A stretch of DNA of 64,000 nt from Hygrophila difformis. Lineage: Eukaryota > Streptophyta > Magnoliopsida > Lamiales > Acanthaceae. The position numbers and the translations under genes were made by a program. The notes beneath the pieces are model-generated. The model had not been told where the DNA came from. It did not search any database and saw nothing but the letters and a program-made list of their open reading frames with translations. The stretch is taken from NCBI GenBank assembly GCA_030278955.1, contig JAOANR010000015.1:39960487-40024486 (forward strand), given 5' to 3'. Of this stretch, positions 1-11,136 are shown one piece after another; the first letter of the stretch is position 1, and every line of letters begins with the position of its first letter.

Positions 1-159
1 AGCATATATAGGTATATTCATTTATATTGTTATTTAAAAAAAATATTTTAATTTAAAATGATAATAACTATCAATTTAAAATAATAATAACTATGGTAGT
101 GGTACTAGTAGCTTTATTTTAAAATTTTCTTGATTATATTTAAAATAATAATAACTATC

Positions 160-333
160 GGGGTTGGGGACTTACCCTAGTGGTCAAGTCCTCATTTTCT
201 CAACCATAGGTTGAGAGTTCGATCCCCACCCAGCCCCCTATCCCCTCCCCTTTACCCCCCTTTGTAATTTGTGTGGTTTGAGCTCCCACACACCCTTGCC
301 GACACATGAGTGTCACTGTTTACTAAAAAAAAA
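160..333 (+). mobile_element. tRNA-derived SINE (3' tail type 1)
   Basis: The 5' part looks like a tRNA: an A-box-like stretch around 171-182 (ttaccctagtgg) and a B-box-like ggttgagagttcgatcccc around 208-226. A C-rich middle, a 3' part containing tgtgtggtttgagctccc, and a poly-A tail at 324-333 follow. The flanks repeat an ataataa..actatc motif on both sides, compatible with a target duplication. The same family recurs at least six times in the window, mostly in reverse orientation. The family name is not known to me. Confidence 0.8.
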
Positions 334-737
334 ATAATAACAACTATCAATTTTCTTATTTAAAAAATATAAATTTCAGTTTTATTTATTACTATATTTA
401 ACTTCATCTTATTTATTAAATTAGTATTATTTAATTAATTTTTTTTACTAGATATTATTTAATTAAATTTAGTTCTTTACGGTGACACTATTAATTAAAA
501 TTAAAAAAAATATAACTTATCGTGTTATCTTCAATTCTTGAAATTCACTGTTATATTCAAGATTAAATATATTATCCATCACTAATGCCAAAAAAAATTA
601 AATATCGTAGACTTTACAAATTTTTTAAGCTTATAGTACTTAATTTTTCACCACATTGAATAAAAAATAAGTACTAATTATCAAATACATATGAATATTG
701 TAGAGCAAAATATATAAATAATACTAGGGAAAAAAGA
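334..737. other. AT-rich intergenic DNA
   Basis: Very AT-rich sequence with poly-A and poly-T runs. No coding frame of note, no terminal repeats and no RNA gene seen. Confidence 0.6.
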
Positions 738-911
738 TTAAAATGTATTTATTTGTTTATTTTGTCGGGTACCCGGCTCGAAACCCGAAACCCGACCCGA
801 TAGATAATTGTCGGGTCGGGTACCCAAAATGTCGGATTTTTGAAAATTAAAACCCGACATGTCGGGTTCGGGTCGGGTACCCGATACCCAACAAAAAATG
901 CCCACCCCTAC
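738..911. mobile_element. hAT-type element end with GGGTACCCG subterminal repeats
   Basis: A dense cluster of cgggtacccg / cccgaccc motifs finishes in tgcccacccct(a), the reverse complement of the TAGGGGTGGGCA terminus common in plant hAT elements. A similar end is present at about 27290-27413. No matching opposite terminus was found inside the window, so the element is truncated or extends left of the window. The small ORFs reading through it (RPEPD-type repeats) are by-products of the motif repetition. Confidence 0.55.
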
Positions 912-1570
912 ATACGTGAATGAGAATGAGGTCAAATCAGAAATGTGTTTAGGTTTTGATTGTTGAATCAAGTTGGGGCCTTAGAATCTGATGGGCTTCT
1001 TGGTATCGATATGCTTTGCTTCTTCGGTAAATGAGGGCCCAGTCCCTATTGAAAAAACTTTCTTATTGTCTAAGCCCCATCCCTCAATTCCTTTGAGTTT
1101 ACGCCCCCATTCCACAATTGACTTCGAGAGAAAGACCCACCCTATTTCACTAATCCCACTAATCCCATTAACCCTTTTAATTCAAATTCCTTAACCGAAG
1201 AACCGAGGACGAGAGAAGCGGGAGAGACAACCGAAAAGAACCGAGACTCGAAGGGAAGAGAAAGGAGCGACCTTCTCGTCGACCGAAACCGAGAAGAGAA
1301 GAAGCACGCGACGCCGAGGCTCATGGAAGTTGTTGACGGCGGCGGAATTGGGAGAGGACAAGTGTGGAAGCTGTCGAACGAAAAAATTGCATAACCTGGG
1401 TACGAGGCGGGGATTTGGAATCGCCAAGTGTAGACCGAACTAGGAAGAAGTGGAAGAAGAGGGATTGGGAAGTAATGCCACCAAAGAGGAAGCTCGGTCA
1501 TTTGGAAGGGGGTGAGCAGAGCAATCCGGGTAAGGGAAATTTCAATAATTTTTGTGCTATTGTTGGTTAA
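912..1570. other. Gene-like 5' region or captured fragment, unassigned
   Basis: Richer in GC than its surroundings. It includes an 80-bp block (about 1036-1115, starting gggcccagtccc) that resembles, in inverted orientation, a block at about 14420-14496. After it comes a purine-rich leader-like stretch and a short potential coding start at 1475 (MPPKRKLGHLEGG...) that runs into a possible splice donor (gtaagg, 1531). No protein family is recognised. It could be a terminal repeat and captured promoter/exon of a MULE-type element, or a relic gene. Confidence 0.3.
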
Positions 1571-3052
1571 ACATGAAATTAGGTTATGACATACATTAAG
1601 TTAGGTTTATGAAATGTGTTGTAAATAATATTGGGAATTGATCTTTATGTTGTTTTTGTGGCTATCTACTGTGATTTGTAGAAGTGTTGAAATGTGTTGC
1701 GTGGGTAATGCTTTTGATGAAAGTCTTGAAATTGATCATAACGCGTTCGATGAAATGTTAGAATGGATAATTTGGTGGAAAAGGATAAAGGTTAAGTTAT
1801 TAGAGTGTTATGTGTGTGGTAGAATGTAGTGTTATGCATTGTTAGATAAGGTTGTTTTCTTGAATGGGAAATGATTGTTTGAAGTGGCATTTTATAGGTG
1901 TCACGAAGGAGACTAAAATGCAAGCCCCCCCGGTGCTCTGCAAAATATTTACGGGAGTGAAACTTTTGACAATTTCCCACACGAGCATTTCTAAAATATC
2001 CCAGGTTAAATTTATTAAATGAAAAGAGTTATGATTCATGGAAAAGGGGTTTAAGGATATATTCCACTTTTTGTTACTCAAATGGGGTATTCTGATTTCA
2101 AATGGCGCTATGGACCTCCCTGGCATGAAACTTTTGACAACTTTCACGGTGCAGCCGGGGCAGATAGTTCAATCTTAACCTTCAGTCTGTCACCCTGAAG
2201 GTCCATGGCAATTTGCATCATGAAACTTATCATAATTTAATGTCATGAAAATCCGCGCCATGAAACTTTTAACACATTTTCCATTATATGAGTATTTTCT
2301 GAAAAACAATAATCCTGGTTTTCAATTTTATTTAATGAAACCAATTTATGATGGCGGAGTTGTGATTAGGGATGTATTTATAGGTTGTCACGTTTCTATT
2401 ACTCGTGTTAAGAAACTGTGGCCCGAAAGCGCACGGTGACAAAAATTGCAGTAATTTATAGTAAGACCGGATCGTTCACTGGAGGATGTGCGATACAAGC
2501 AGGGCCCACGTCGTTTTACTAGATTTTCCATTCATATTGCTCCAATGGGTTTGAAAAGTGATTAACAACTGCTGACATGAATTTAAACTAAATTATGAAA
2601 GCGTTTAAATTTATTCTACAAAGCATATAAGCCTATTCTAGAAAGCGAGTAAAGATTACTCTAAAAGTGCAATAAATACTACCTATGGAAGCAAGGAAAA
2701 TTTACATTATGCCAGCCGTGAAGCTGAATCACAATGTAGATAGAAGGGACAGGAAGAAAAGAATGAAAATTGGACAAGATTTAGATACAGCAGTATTAAA
2801 CTTCCATTTTTATACACAGATCTTTGTTTGGAATGATTCTATCAGATAGCTAATTCTCATGCTCTCAGTACAGCTTTCCCTTTAACAGACAGGTACTTAC
2901 AGTATGAGTTTACATGTTCTTAAGACCGCAAAATTCTAAGATACCACCGATTTGTAACTGCCCTGGCCTGGGTATGTTACTTCATCTGTGGTGGACAAGC
3001 AACACCGGGCAAATCATCTATTGAAATGCCAAGTACTACTATCATTCTCCCA
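1571..3052. other. Non-coding DNA, nothing identified
   Basis: No gene seen. The phrase catgaaacttttgacaa or a close variant occurs near 1955, 2125 and 2260, suggesting an old diverged repeat. Short ORFs have no recognisable domain. Confidence 0.4.
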
Positions 3053-4330
3053 TGTCACACCCAAAGATTCTAATTAAGCCCTAAACTATCCCTTAACTAT
3101 CAATCCTAGTAACAGTTATGCAACTCTCAATACAACCGAGTGACCTCTAGAGAAAGCAGTTAAAAGAAAGCGGTAAAAGAAAGCGTTAAAGAAAGCATTT
3201 AAAACCTATCACTCGGAGGTTTTGAAGGTCTGAACCTGGTAGTAAAAGACAGCTCCCCATCAGGATGAAGGGGTATGAATCAAGAATTCCCGGCTCTTGG
3301 TGAACCACTTGTGTGTTCACTTCCTTCCGGGTGATTATGAGATACAAACTAATGAAACGAACTAATAAATTAGTTTGTTCCGGATGCACTCACTCAGGAC
3401 TCAAAAATAGGCTTTGGCAGAAGAGGATAGCAGTTGAGAGAAAACTCAACCCTATCTTAGAAAATAACCAAGACCTGGATGATGTTCCTCTAAAATTATT
3501 TACTACACTGTATTTGAGTCCAAGTGGACCCCATCTCGGTGTAATATTTAATCTTAGATTCCTAACAAACAACAATTTTGGAAAATAATGGATTTGAAAA
3601 TCATTCCCTAAACAGGTACTAGACTCTCAGTTAAAACACAGATCCTTTCAGTCTAGATGAGACCTAATCGCTGACTCTGCTTCTAATTTCCCAAAATCAA
3701 CCCTTGTCAGAATATGAATTAGTCATAACTGATGAATTTATCCCTTACTCAGATCCGGATTTTACAAAGGAGTTTTTATCGGAAATTTAATACGCAATAT
3801 CTGTTTAAGATCTAGACTTCTAATGTCCAAGGGAAGAATCCCAAAATATTTTAGACCACAATAATACATAATAATAACATGCATACAGATATATGGAAGT
3901 GTAAAATCAATTGACCCAAAATATAGATGCAGGTCTAGACAGAAGGTGAAACACAGAAATGAGATGGTCAGGAGACCAAAGTAATGGCAGAATAACCGGG
4001 TGGAGTGTAAACATCTACTGTCCAATTTCCCAATCACTCGGATGAAACAAATTTAGACAGCTTAGACCCTATAATGGCAGTGTCAATACCACTTAGGCCT
4101 CCACTGTCTGTGAATTCGGATAAAAACCTACATGCTTCCTCTCTGCAGTACTTATCAGCTAATGTTGACAGACATTAGCAGAGTTTTATTACAGATTGGA
4201 ATTTGGGTTGGAAAATAATATAAGTAAAATAAATCTGTATCTGGATAGGAGTCAGCTGAGCAGCTATTATAACCCCGGATGGGCGAACCGCCAAGGCTTC
4301 CACTGATTGCTATCCAAACCATGCAAAATA
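3053..4330. mobile_element. Possible left end of an LTR-type element running into the gap
   Basis: Begins with tgtcacaccc at 3053, a common start of plant Ty3/gypsy LTRs. No matching end, primer-binding site or coding domain is visible before the gap at 4331. No gene seen. The assignment is weak. Confidence 0.2.
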
Positions 4331-4830
4331 NNNNNNNNNNNNNNNNNNNNNNNNNNNNNNNNNNNNNNNNNNNNNNNNNNNNNNNNNNNNNNNNNNNNNN
4401 NNNNNNNNNNNNNNNNNNNNNNNNNNNNNNNNNNNNNNNNNNNNNNNNNNNNNNNNNNNNNNNNNNNNNNNNNNNNNNNNNNNNNNNNNNNNNNNNNNNN
4501 NNNNNNNNNNNNNNNNNNNNNNNNNNNNNNNNNNNNNNNNNNNNNNNNNNNNNNNNNNNNNNNNNNNNNNNNNNNNNNNNNNNNNNNNNNNNNNNNNNNN
4601 NNNNNNNNNNNNNNNNNNNNNNNNNNNNNNNNNNNNNNNNNNNNNNNNNNNNNNNNNNNNNNNNNNNNNNNNNNNNNNNNNNNNNNNNNNNNNNNNNNNN
4701 NNNNNNNNNNNNNNNNNNNNNNNNNNNNNNNNNNNNNNNNNNNNNNNNNNNNNNNNNNNNNNNNNNNNNNNNNNNNNNNNNNNNNNNNNNNNNNNNNNNN
4801 NNNNNNNNNNNNNNNNNNNNNNNNNNNNNN
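4331..4830. other. Assembly gap (500 N)
   Basis: Exactly 500 unspecified bases. Predicted proteins reading across it are meaningless. It abuts the repeat array that begins near 5000, suggesting the assembler failed on repetitive sequence here. Confidence 0.99.
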
Positions 4831-4849
4831 GGTCCCCGTGGACCTGTCC

Positions 4850-4995
4850 TTGCTGAAGCAGGTACCGTTTTTTCATTGCAGGAGATAAGGGACGGTGGAA
4901 CTGATGCTCGGGAAACCGTCCAATGACCGTCCTAAAGGACTGATGGCAGTTGGGAGGGTCAGTGGATGGTGAGTTGGAGGTTCCCATGGACCGTC
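4850..4995. repeat. GGACGGT / ACCGTCC motif cluster (left outer)
   Basis: Several copies of ggacggt and its complement accgtcc occur within about 150 bp. Similar clusters lie at 6745-6915 and 10485-10835, so this is one of a set flanking the TTGGTAA arrays. Probably subterminal sequence of a DNA transposon. Confidence 0.6.
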
Positions 4996-5010
4996 CTCTA
5001 CCCTCTTGTA

Positions 5011-6740
5011 CTGTTCCGTGAATTGGTAAACCCACTACATAAAACTTGGTAAATAGGATAGGTTAAACTGGTAAGCTATATGACAAAACTTGGTAAGTTG
5101 TCAGTAGTGTACGTTGGTAAATGGGCTAGTGTCTAATTGGTAATCCCCACTACGTAGAACTTGGTAAATAAGGTAGGGTTGGAGTGGTAAACTATTAGCA
5201 CAAAACTTGGTAAGTAATACTAGTCTACATTGGTAAATAGGCTATACTGTCAACTGGTAAGCCCTTTGCCAAAAAACTTGGTAAATAGGCTATAGTGTGA
5301 GTTGGTAAAACCTTTACATGTATATTGGTAAATTGGCTACAGAGACTATTGGTAAACCCGATACGCAAAAATTGTACTGTTCCGTGAATTGGTAAACCCA
5401 CTACATTAAACTTGGTAAATAGGATAGGTTAAACTGGTAATCTATATGCACAAAACTTGGTAAGTTGTCAGTAGTGTAAGTTGGTAAATGGGCTAGTGTC
5501 TAATTGGTAATCCCCACTACATAGAACTTGGTAAATAAGGTAGGGTTGGATTGGTAAACTATTTGCAGAAAACTTGGTAAGTTCTCTTTAGTCTACATTG
5601 GTAAATAGGCTGTACTGTCAACTGGTAAGCCATTTGCCAAAAAACTTGGTAAATAGGCTAAAGTGTGAGTTGGTAAAACCTTTACATGTATATTGGTAAA
5701 TTGGCTAGAGAGACTTGGTAAACCCGATACGCAAAAATTGTACTGTTCCGTGAATTGGTAAACCCACTACATAAGACTTGGTAAATAGGATAGTGTTAAA
5801 CTGGTAAGCTATATGCACAAAACTTGATAAGCTGTCATTAGTGTACATTGGTAAATGGGCTAGTGTCTAATTGGTAATCCCCACTACATAGAACTTGGTA
5901 AATAGGGTAGGGTTGGATTGGTAAACTATTTGCACGAAACTTGGTAAGTTCTCTTTAGTCTACATTGGTAAATAGGCTGTACTGTCAACTGGTAAGCCCT
6001 TTGCCAAAAAACTTGGTAAATAGGCTAAAGTGTGAGTTGGTAAAACCTTTACATGTATATTGGTAAATGGCTAGAGAGACTTGGTAAACCCGATACGCAA
6101 AAATTGTACTGTTCCGTGAATTGGTAAACCCACTACATAAGACTTGGTAAATAGGATAGTGTTAAACTGGTAAGCTATATGCACAAAACTTGGTAAGCTG
6201 TCATTAGTGTACATTGGTAAATGGGCTAGTGTCTAATTGGTAATCCCCACTACATAGAACTTGGTAAATAGGGTAGAGTTGGATTGGTAAACTATTAGCA
6301 CGAAACTTGGTAAGTTCTCTTTAGTCTACATTGGTAAATAGGCTATACTCTCAACTGGTAAGCCCTTTGCCAAAAAACTTGGTAAATAGGCTATAGTGTG
6401 AGTTGGTAAAACCTTTACATTTATATTGGTAAATGGCTACAGAGACTATTGGTAAACCCGATACGCAAAAATTCATCTTCCGTGAATTGGTAAACCCACT
6501 ACATAAGACTTGGTAAATAGGATAGTGTTAAACTGGTAAGCTATATGCACAAAACTTGGTAAGCTGTCATTAGTGTACATTGGTAAATGAGCTATAGTGT
6601 AAATTGGTAATCCCTACTACACAGAACTTGGTATATAGGGTAGGGTTGGATTGGTAAACTATTTGCACGAAACTTGGTAAGTTGTCTTTAGTCTACATTG
6701 GTAAATAGGCTATACTGTCAATGGGAAAGCCCTTTTTGGC
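5011..6740 (+). repeat. 366-bp tandem repeat built of ~26-bp TTGGTAA sub-repeats
   Basis: The phrase ctgttccgtgaattggtaaa starts at 5011, 5377, 5743 and 6109 and, slightly altered, near 6476. This gives a period of 366 bp and about 4.7 copies. Each unit contains about 14 ttggtaa-type motifs spaced about 26 bp apart with variable filler. The copies are very similar, so amplification was recent. The motif recurs in opposite orientation (ttaccaa) at 9180-10440 on the far side of the 7231-8493 ORF. It looks like an amplified subterminal motif array of a transposon rather than a centromeric satellite. Confidence 0.9.
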
Positions 6741-6744
6741 TAAG

Positions 6745-6915
6745 GACGGGCACGGTCATCTGGACGGTCACAATACCATTTCATGACCGTCCCAACACAG
6801 ACTGTGAGGAGCAGGTTCTATAGGACGGTTTCGGGACGGTCACGTAGGACCGTCCCGCTCTACCCAGGACCGTCTGTTCCAATTAATTTGTATATGGACG
6901 GTCCAATTTGACCGT
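6745..6915. repeat. GGACGGT / ACCGTCC motif cluster (left inner)
   Basis: At least eight ggacggt/accgtcc motifs in both orientations within 170 bp, immediately right of the TTGGTAA array. Counterpart of the cluster at 10485-10835. Confidence 0.65.
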
Positions 6916-7230
6916 CCCATAGTTTCTGAAACATAAGACCTTTTGAACGCACTCCTTCTCCGTCCCATTTAGTAATACCATGAGAGAGATATCATGTTAG
7001 ATGTTTAAAACACAATAACATTCATAGCATAACAAACTATCATTCACATGTTGCGACCAAATACCAACACCAATTGTTCCTGCATTGTACTACTTGTCAT
7101 TCACAGCATAACAAAAGATTACAAGCATGCCATTAATAGGACAACCACAAGATACTACTCATTCGAACACAAAGTCAGTAAACACTAAAAACTACTTAGG
7201 AGGACGGAATCGGTCTATATCAGGGGCTGC

Positions 7231-8493
7231 TTACTCGTACCGATCCAACATATCACCAATGTCTCTGATATCTCGTTCCATCTCGTTCATTCTGCTGTCC
7301 CAGTTTGCCTGCATCTGTGTGAATCGATTATCAATATGATCCTGCATATGTGTGAACCTTGTATCAATGTGAACTCGTAGGTCCTGAAACATCCTACCAA
7401 GCTCAGTGTAGTCCATTCCCGCTTGGTGCACGTGTGGCATGGGTGGGGGCATGAGGGCTGGATGGTCTGCGTCCATGGCTTCATGTTGGTCATTTTGTTG
7501 TGGCGCAGCGGGTGGCGGTGGTGGTGGTGGTGTTGGGGGACGTTCTGGTGGGACTATAAGAATCAAGCCCCCGTCATCCGCCTCATTTATTGTTGCGGGT
7601 GCATCTCTCCCACTTTGTATACGAGCACGTCGCTCAGCGAACTTGTGCACCTTGAATGATCCCATCGGTGGTTTCCTCTCTTCGTTTCTGTTAATTTCTA
7701 CACGGGCTTCTACACACATGCGCCATATGAGATGAATATGAGAGATAGCGAGCGAGGCAGTATGAGATATTTCCAACATATGTCTTCTTATCAAAGAGCC
7801 AACATTGATTGTGCCTCCGAACGCCAAGTGGTGTATCAAATCGTATGCATCACGAGTGACATAGTTCTCCCGTAGGGTGGGTCTTATGTGTCCGTTCCAA
7901 ATACATGCGACGAACTTCCATTGAGGATCTAGGCACCGCGTACGAACTTCTAAATTGTTCTTCGTGTTCAAAGACACTGGTTCCTGGGTGCAAAGTGAAG
8001 CCCAATCCGGCAACACAGGCACCTCATCCGGAGGTAAACGAAAGATGCCTCCGTTTGGTATGCCGAAATGCTCGTTGATTGCTGCCGACGAGAAATTCAC
8101 CCTTTTCCCACGTACAAATACATTTGACATGTCATCGTCTGCATCCGGGGTGTTTGCAAATACTTCCAACGCAAGATCAATTGGTGCTTCACCTTCCCGA
8201 TGGAGTGCAAGCTCGTGCCAACCCCACCGATCCACTAAAGGTGCCACCCTATCATCCTGAAGATGTTGCTCCTTAAATGCCCGTTCTCCTACATATGCCC
8301 TCTGATCATGCATTGTGTAATACCTCTCTTGCGCAGCGTCAGTCAGGAACTTCTTCTTGTTCAGTCTAGATGGTGCATTCTGTGGCTTACACCCCATTCT
8401 TGTTCGTGGGGAACTCTCGTCGTCTTCAACCACTCGAGTGCGCTTCGGGGCCATTAACCATGCCAGGGACAACAAGATTTGCAAGAATCCCAT
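7231..8493 (-). CDS. Putative plant transposon protein (Transposase_32-like)
   Basis: An uninterrupted 420-residue ORF. The likelier start is the internal methionine at about 8453 (MAPKRTRVVEDD), which begins a basic N-terminus; the upstream residues are hydrophobic and may be non-coding. The middle third (roughly residues 80-260) resembles the domain annotated as putative plant transposon protein: VFVRGKRVNFSSAAINEHFGIP, then a conserved W-rich stretch and a helix with IRRHMLEI. A proline run (PPERPPTPPPPPPP) and a C-terminal coiled-coil-like segment with repeated HIDTRFTHMQ / HIDNRFTQMQ follow. No catalytic DDE motif is visible, so it is probably an accessory or structural transposon protein. 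It sits between two inverted motif arrays and is on the same strand as the MULE transposase at 11137-13557; whether both belong to one element is inferred. Confidence 0.7.
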   Translation of the reverse strand: MGFLQILLSLAWLMAPKRTRVVEDDESSPRTRMGCKPQNAPSRLNKKKFLTDAAQERYYTMHDQRAYVGERAFKEQHLQDDRVAPLVDRWGWHELALHREGEAPIDLALEVFANTPDADDDMSNVFVRGKRVNFSSAAINEHFGIPNGGIFRLPPDEVPVLPDWASLCTQEPVSLNTKNNLEVRTRCLDPQWKFVACIWNGHIRPTLRENYVTRDAYDLIHHLAFGGTINVGSLIRRHMLEISHTASLAISHIHLIWRMCVEARVEINRNEERKPPMGSFKVHKFAERRARIQSGRDAPATINEADDGGLILIVPPERPPTPPPPPPPAAPQQNDQHEAMDADHPALMPPPMPHVHQAGMDYTELGRMFQDLRVHIDTRFTHMQDHIDNRFTQMQANWDSRMNEMERDIRDIGDMLDRYE

Positions 8494-9180
8494 GATAATT
8501 GCAAATAAAAATCACAGTAATGTATGAAATTCTAGTTTAAACATTTCTTCGAACACCTTAAGTGCGCAATGATAAACCATATCAAACTAATTTTTGAAAC
8601 CCTAAACATTCCACTAAGAAACCGAATTCAGGACCGTCAATCGAACTCTGCTCACTTCGAACATATGTGTTTTTAAACCCACAATTTTTCGAAACCCTAA
8701 CACACAAATACATTCAAGGATCTAAGTAGAGAAATAAATGTGGCAGGAAGTATGATACCTGAAAGTCCAAAGCGCCGCGGGCAGCAATTTCGTACGAACC
8801 GAGCGAGTGCAACGTTGTGGAGAAGTTTAGAGGGGTGAGGCGGTTGTGGAGAAGTTGTGCAGAAGGGTTCGATCGATTTAAAAAAAAAAAAACTGATGAA
8901 AGGAACCCTAATATTTATAAGATATTGACATCACCAAGATTTTAAAAAATTACTAGATCGTCCTCTACACCCGGTAAATTAGTATAGAGTAAATTGGTAA
9001 CAAAATGACTAAACGTGGTAATCGAGCTAAACCCTAAACCCTAAACCCTAAGCATGTGTAGTTCCCCAATTTTTTGAGATTTTAAAAATTAAAAAAAATA
9101 TATATATGCTATGGGACGGGATATTTCTACCATCCAAAGTACCGTCCTCTACTCACCAAAACCCTTTCAATATCTCCTTT
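8494..9180. other. Upstream region of the transposon ORF with short telomere-like run
   Basis: Probable promoter side of the 7231-8493 ORF. It contains a few ggtaa motifs (8970-9020), a short run of about three plant telomere-type units (taaaccc, 9028-9050) and one ggacggg/accgtcc pair near 9113-9150. No other gene seen. Confidence 0.4.
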
Positions 9181-10440
9181 ACCAAGTCATTCGCTAGGAT
9201 TTACCAACCACGTTAATACATCTTTACTAACTCTAATATTTCCATGTTACTGTGTTACTGAGTGAATTAGTTACCGCATTTAATCTATTTCGTTTTTGAA
9301 CTCGTCTATAGCTATGACTACCATACCATGGGATATAACTCCAAATAGACATTACAATGTAACGATAGCTCATCGAAAAAAATATGTAGTTTACGTTAGT
9401 TAGGATAATGTCGTCATTAAAACATATAATACTTAGGTACACAATTTGAACATTACTACTAGTACGGTGTTGGTAGATTATTAACGTAAGTAATGCAACG
9501 TGACACGCGATAAGGTATGGAGAAACAAACACCCTAATATCAATCGTGGTGATAATACGACAACGATTAGATGGATTGTATGGAGAAACAAACACCCTAA
9601 TATCAATCGAGTATGGATTGTATGGAGAAACAAACACCCTAATATCAATCGAGTAATACGGAACGCTACAACGAGTACGTATACTATTCTCCCGATGTAT
9701 GCAACGTGACACCTCCGATTAGATGTCCGTTTGTAATACATAACACCCTTTGTACATATATGATCATAATTTTAACTATTTGAGATAATACGACAATGCA
9801 TATTGCCTTTAGCGGTAATAATGTCAACTATTTTCCACCCTAAACCCTCGATCGCATGAAATTACCACTATCTTGGCATGTCACTTACCAATTTATTAGT
9901 TGATGCCTTACCAAAAATATCGCCATTTATTTACTAACTTAGTGCTTACGTGGTTACTACATTTTTGTATGTCTCTCAAATATATTGATACATGGGCAAC
10001 CAAGTATCCCCAAGTCACTTACCAAATTCCAGATATGATTTACCAACTTCTTCTAACGTTACTTACCACTATCTTGGAATGTCACTACCAATTTAATAGT
10101 AGATGCTTTACCAAATATCTTGAAGTCCAAATACGATAATACGTGGTTTACCAAGTTTTTTAAAAGTCACTTACCAACACTATAATATGGTACCAACTTC
10201 TTTTGATGTCACTTACCAATTACATTTTTGATTCTTTTAAATTTCGGCTACCAGGTTTTTTATTGATACTTACCAAGTTAATGTCGACATTTTTACCAGG
10301 TTTTTTTTATGGGACTTACCAACATATCAAATTGATTTACCAGGTTTTTTTATGACACATACCAATATAGGAATATGGTTTACCATGTAGGCTTATGCGA
10401 CTTACCAAGTTTGTTTATATTATTTATCAATTTATTGGTA
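9180..10440 (-). repeat. TTACCAA motif array, inverted counterpart of 5011-6740
   Basis: Roughly twenty ttaccaa/ttaccag-type motifs are scattered at irregular spacing, densest at 9880-10440. They are the reverse complement of the motif in the 366-bp repeats. This side is diverged and not organised into long tandem units. It forms the right half of an inverted arrangement around the 7231-8493 ORF. Confidence 0.7.
9515..9651 (+). repeat. Three copies of a 32-bp repeat
   Basis: A 32-bp unit starting gtatggagaaacaaacaccc and ending atcaatcg occurs at 9515, 9578 and 9620. The spacers are related to tggatt. The surrounding gcaacgtgacac is itself duplicated at 9496 and 9701. Confidence 0.85.
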
Positions 10441-10484
10441 AATGACAATATCAAAAATACCACGGTAACTGGGAGGCGTCCACA

Positions 10485-10835
10485 GAAGGTCCGTCCAAGG
10501 AGGCTCTGTTTTTTTACAAACGATGGGACGGTACTTGGGACGGCCGTCCCAAACGCCCAGGACCGTCCCTAAGCATCCTGTAGTAAACATTAGTGGGGGA
10601 CGGTATGAGGACGGTCCGTCCCATATCTCCTGTTACAAAGCCTATTTTAGAGACGGTATAGGGACGGTCCGTCCGACGACTCCCAGGACCGTCCCTATTA
10701 TAACTTTCATTCAGGACCTTCAGGACGGTTAGGGGACGGTTAAAATTAACCATCCCTTAACCGTCCTCTGAGCCAGAATTTCCTGACACGAAGGACGGTG
10801 CGAGGATGGTCGTCCCTTGACCGTCCCAAGACCGT
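10485..10835. repeat. GGACGGT / ACCGTCC motif cluster (right)
   Basis: More than fifteen ggacggt/accgtcc motifs in both orientations, several as near-palindromes such as gggacggccgtccc. They lie between the TTACCAA array and the MULE transposase gene. Small ORFs here are products of the motif repetition. Confidence 0.7.
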
Positions 10836-11136
10836 TTATCCTCAGTGATCAGTTTGGTTTACCACATCTACACACAAAATATTACCATAACATTCAATCC
10901 TCTTACCACATTTAATTCAACTTGTTTACAAATTCCACAAAAAAGAAGCTTGCCACAAATACTAACCAAACCAAATATCAAACCAACATCCAATTGCAAA
11001 AGTACCAAAACACATTATCCAAATCATGAGTTTCCATTCTCAGTCAAGGCACATGGACACTTTAACGATTCAAAGCATGCCAAACAAGTTAATGTGCATC
11101 AAATTATCGACAAAAAATCACATATACCCGACCAGA

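Noticed and set aside
1142..1570. Candidate gene in the GC-richer leader-like region
   Set aside because: Frames on both strands are short with no recognisable domain, so I list it only as an unassigned gene-like region.
4279..5035. Long ORFs across the gap
   Set aside because: They consist almost entirely of unspecified residues from the 500-N gap.
5011..6740. Regularly spaced repeats resembling a CRISPR array
   Set aside because: The motif is short and embedded in a 366-bp higher-order unit, spacers are themselves repeated, there are no cas genes, and the DNA is plant nuclear.
7423..8457. Plus-strand ORFs opposite the transposon ORF
   Set aside because: Shadows of the 420-codon minus-strand frame; low-complexity W/G-rich product of the proline codons.
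9028..9050. Telomere-like (CCCTAAA) run as a chromosome end
   Set aside because: Only about three units, with ordinary sequence on both sides; at most an interstitial telobox.
10514..10753. ORFs on both strands in the ACCGTCC cluster
   Set aside because: Frames stay open because of the GC-rich motif repetition. No domain and no codon-level conservation.
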